Positions 6,058 to 7,077 of a stretch of DNA of 7,077 nucleotides are shown here, in pieces; the stretch's first letter is position 1; the number at the start of each line of letters is the position of its first letter. The stretch is from assembly GCA_003140705.1 (NCBI GenBank), contig PLKU01000474.1:1-7077 (forward strand), given 5' to 3'. The notes under the pieces are model-generated. The model worked only from the letters and a program-made list of their open reading frames with translations. It was not told the DNA's origin and did no database searches. Made by a program: the position numbers and the translations under genes. The stretch is from Acidobacteriaceae bacterium. GTDB lineage: Bacteria > Acidobacteriota > Terriglobia > Terriglobales > Acidobacteriaceae.

Positions 6058-6065
6058 TAAGCCAG
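6049..6065. repeat. Perfect hairpin over the hyaD stop codon
   Basis: CTGGCTT (6049-6055) and AAGCCAG (6059-6065) form a perfect 7-bp stem around GAT and span both stop codons. No T run follows on either strand, so it is not a standard intrinsic terminator. It may stabilise the 3' end of the message or help termination between the convergent operons. Confidence 0.4.
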
Positions 6066-6208
6066 GTTCAAAGAAGGTGTTGAACTCTCGTGAGGCGCGA
6101 GTGCTCAGGCCGACTTCGGAGTTTATCGTAACTATGTAATTGGGGAGCCGAGGGCACGCAGATGCCATCTCCGCAACCGGCATAGAAATGCGAGGCGATC
6201 TCTGCCAT

Positions 6209-6931
6209 TCAGGGCTGCGTGGTTGGCGCCGGATCGACGTTCAGGCCCGCATTCGCGTCCCGTCCACCGGTAACGCTCTTGTGATGTCGCACATCCGCGC
6301 CTTGAACCCAGAAAACTACATCCTCAGCAATGTTCGTCGCATGGTCGGCTACGCGCTCGAGACTACGGCAAATCATCAGCGCATTCAGAGCTTGCGGAGC
6401 AAGATGACTCTCCTCTTCCATCACCTTGATCAGTGCCTTATAGGCCGCGCGGTTCATCGCATCCACAGCGTCGTCCATCGTCAGCACAGCCCGTGCCATT
6501 TCGGCATCGCCCTCAATGAACGACTGTAGGCACTTGCGCACCATGTCCGCGGCCATCGATGCCATTCTGGGAATGTCCACCGGAAGGTCGACCACAGCCA
6601 TCTGCTCAATGTGGCGCACTCGTTCGCTGATGCTTTTGGCGGCATCGCCAACCCGCTCAAGATCTGCATTGATCTTGATTACGCTCAGAATAAAGCGAAG
6701 GTCAACCGCCATCGGCTGTTCCATCGCCAACAGGTCGAGCGCCGCCTGGTCAATTTCCCGCTCTAACCGGTTGATGGCAATCTCGCTGCGGCTCACCAGA
6801 TCGCAAATTGAGAGATCGCGCACACGGTAGGCCTCAATGGCACGCTGAATGGCTTGCTCAGCCAAACCTGCCATCACCAGCAATTGTTCCTTCAAGTCGT
6901 CGAGACTTTGTTGAAAGCGTATGCGCGTCAT
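6209..6931 (-). CDS. phoU: Phosphate transport system regulator PhoU
   Basis: PhoU links the PstSCAB phosphate transporter to the PhoR sensor and keeps the Pho regulon off when phosphate is plentiful. It is a cytoplasmic, all-helical, metal-binding protein. The protein has 240 residues, the usual size. It shows the two tandem PhoU repeats, each with its E-x3-D metal motif: [13 protein letters not shown] (Glu92, Asp96) and [19 protein letters not shown] (Glu192, Asp196). [13 protein letters not shown] is also characteristic. The last 30 or so residues (HHKSVTGG to PAPTTQP) are polar and probably disordered, as is common and variable in this family. The ATG (6929-6931) overlaps the pstB stop (ATGA), implying coupled translation. 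The gene converges on hyaD with 151 bases between them, in which I see no clear phoU terminator. Confidence 0.97.
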   Translation of the reverse strand: MTRIRFQQSLDDLKEQLLVMAGLAEQAIQRAIEAYRVRDLSICDLVSRSEIAINRLEREIDQAALDLLAMEQPMAVDLRFILSVIKINADLERVGDAAKSISERVRHIEQMAVVDLPVDIPRMASMAADMVRKCLQSFIEGDAEMARAVLTMDDAVDAMNRAAYKALIKVMEEESHLAPQALNALMICRSLERVADHATNIAEDVVFWVQGADVRHHKSVTGGRDANAGLNVDPAPTTQP

Positions 6932-7077
6932 CCGAACCTGCCTGTTATGTAATCTTCCGTGCGTTTGTCGCTTGGGTTGGTGAAGATCTTGTGCGTCGAG
7001 TCGAATTCCACCATCCTTCCATTCAGGAAGAAGCCCGTCTTTTCGGCTACGCGGGCCGCCTGCTGCATGTTGTGCGT
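6928..7077 (-). CDS. pstB: Phosphate ABC transporter ATP-binding protein PstB, C-terminal end (partial)
   Basis: The minus-strand frame runs in from the right edge and gives the last 49 residues. It begins [10 protein letters not shown], the family's 'vTHnmqQA.RvsD' stretch holding the switch (H-loop) histidine of the ABC ATPase. It ends with [18 protein letters not shown], the characteristic PstB tail. PstB powers high-affinity phosphate import with PstA, PstC and PstS. The stop (6928-6930) overlaps the phoU start by one ATGA unit, the usual pstB-phoU order. Residues E-K-T in [10 protein letters not shown] replace the more common S-D-Y/R. The Walker A, Walker B and signature motifs lie outside the window. 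Confidence 0.96.
   Translation of the reverse strand, partial: THNMQQAARVAEKTGFFLNGRMVEFDSTHKIFTNPSDKRTEDYITGRFG

Noticed and set aside
6140..6529. Plus-strand 129-codon open frame opposite phoU.
   Set aside because: It is antisense to conserved PhoU repeats and has no recognisable motif or ribosome site.

Overview
The window is a conserved chromosomal stretch with about 55-60% G+C by eye. The protein sequences resemble those of Acidobacteriota (Terriglobia/Koribacter-like soil bacteria). This assignment is inferred from the look of IlvE, PyrD and the hydrogenase and was not tested by a search.

Layout, left to right. (1) Positions 1-464 carry the 3' end of a branched-chain aminotransferase gene (ilvE), closed by a strong intrinsic terminator at 498-525. 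(2) Positions 666-1622 carry a class 1B dihydroorotate dehydrogenase (pyrD) for pyrimidine synthesis. (3) Positions 1623-2045 form a gene-poor gap. Its left half holds a minus-strand relic that looks like an IS110-family transposase. Its right half looks like the promoter and leader of the next operon: two related CRP/FNR-like boxes, a candidate -10 element, and overlapping inverted repeats that could form alternative hairpins. (4) Positions 2046-6057 hold a tightly packed plus-strand operon for a membrane-bound group 1 [NiFe] uptake hydrogenase: Tat-exported small subunit (hyaA), large subunit (hyaB), di-heme cytochrome b anchor (hyaC) and maturation protease (hyaD). (5) Positions 6209-7077 on the minus strand hold phoU and the 3' end of pstB, part of a phosphate-uptake operon converging on the hydrogenase operon.

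How the hydrogenase genes fit together: HyaB carries the Ni-Fe site, and HyaD removes its 15-residue tail once nickel is inserted. HyaA carries three FeS clusters and the Tat signal that exports the folded pair. HyaC passes electrons from periplasmic H2 oxidation to the quinone pool. The small subunit has all six cysteines of the oxygen-tolerant-type proximal [4Fe-3S] cluster, so the enzyme is predicted to work in air. No hyp genes or HyaE/HyaF-type chaperones are visible, so NiFe cofactor assembly must be encoded elsewhere.

The coding content belongs to known families. The most interesting parts are the six-cysteine cluster signature, the regulatory leader in front of hyaA, and the transposase relic beside it. 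I see no tRNA, rRNA, CRISPR array or intact mobile element.
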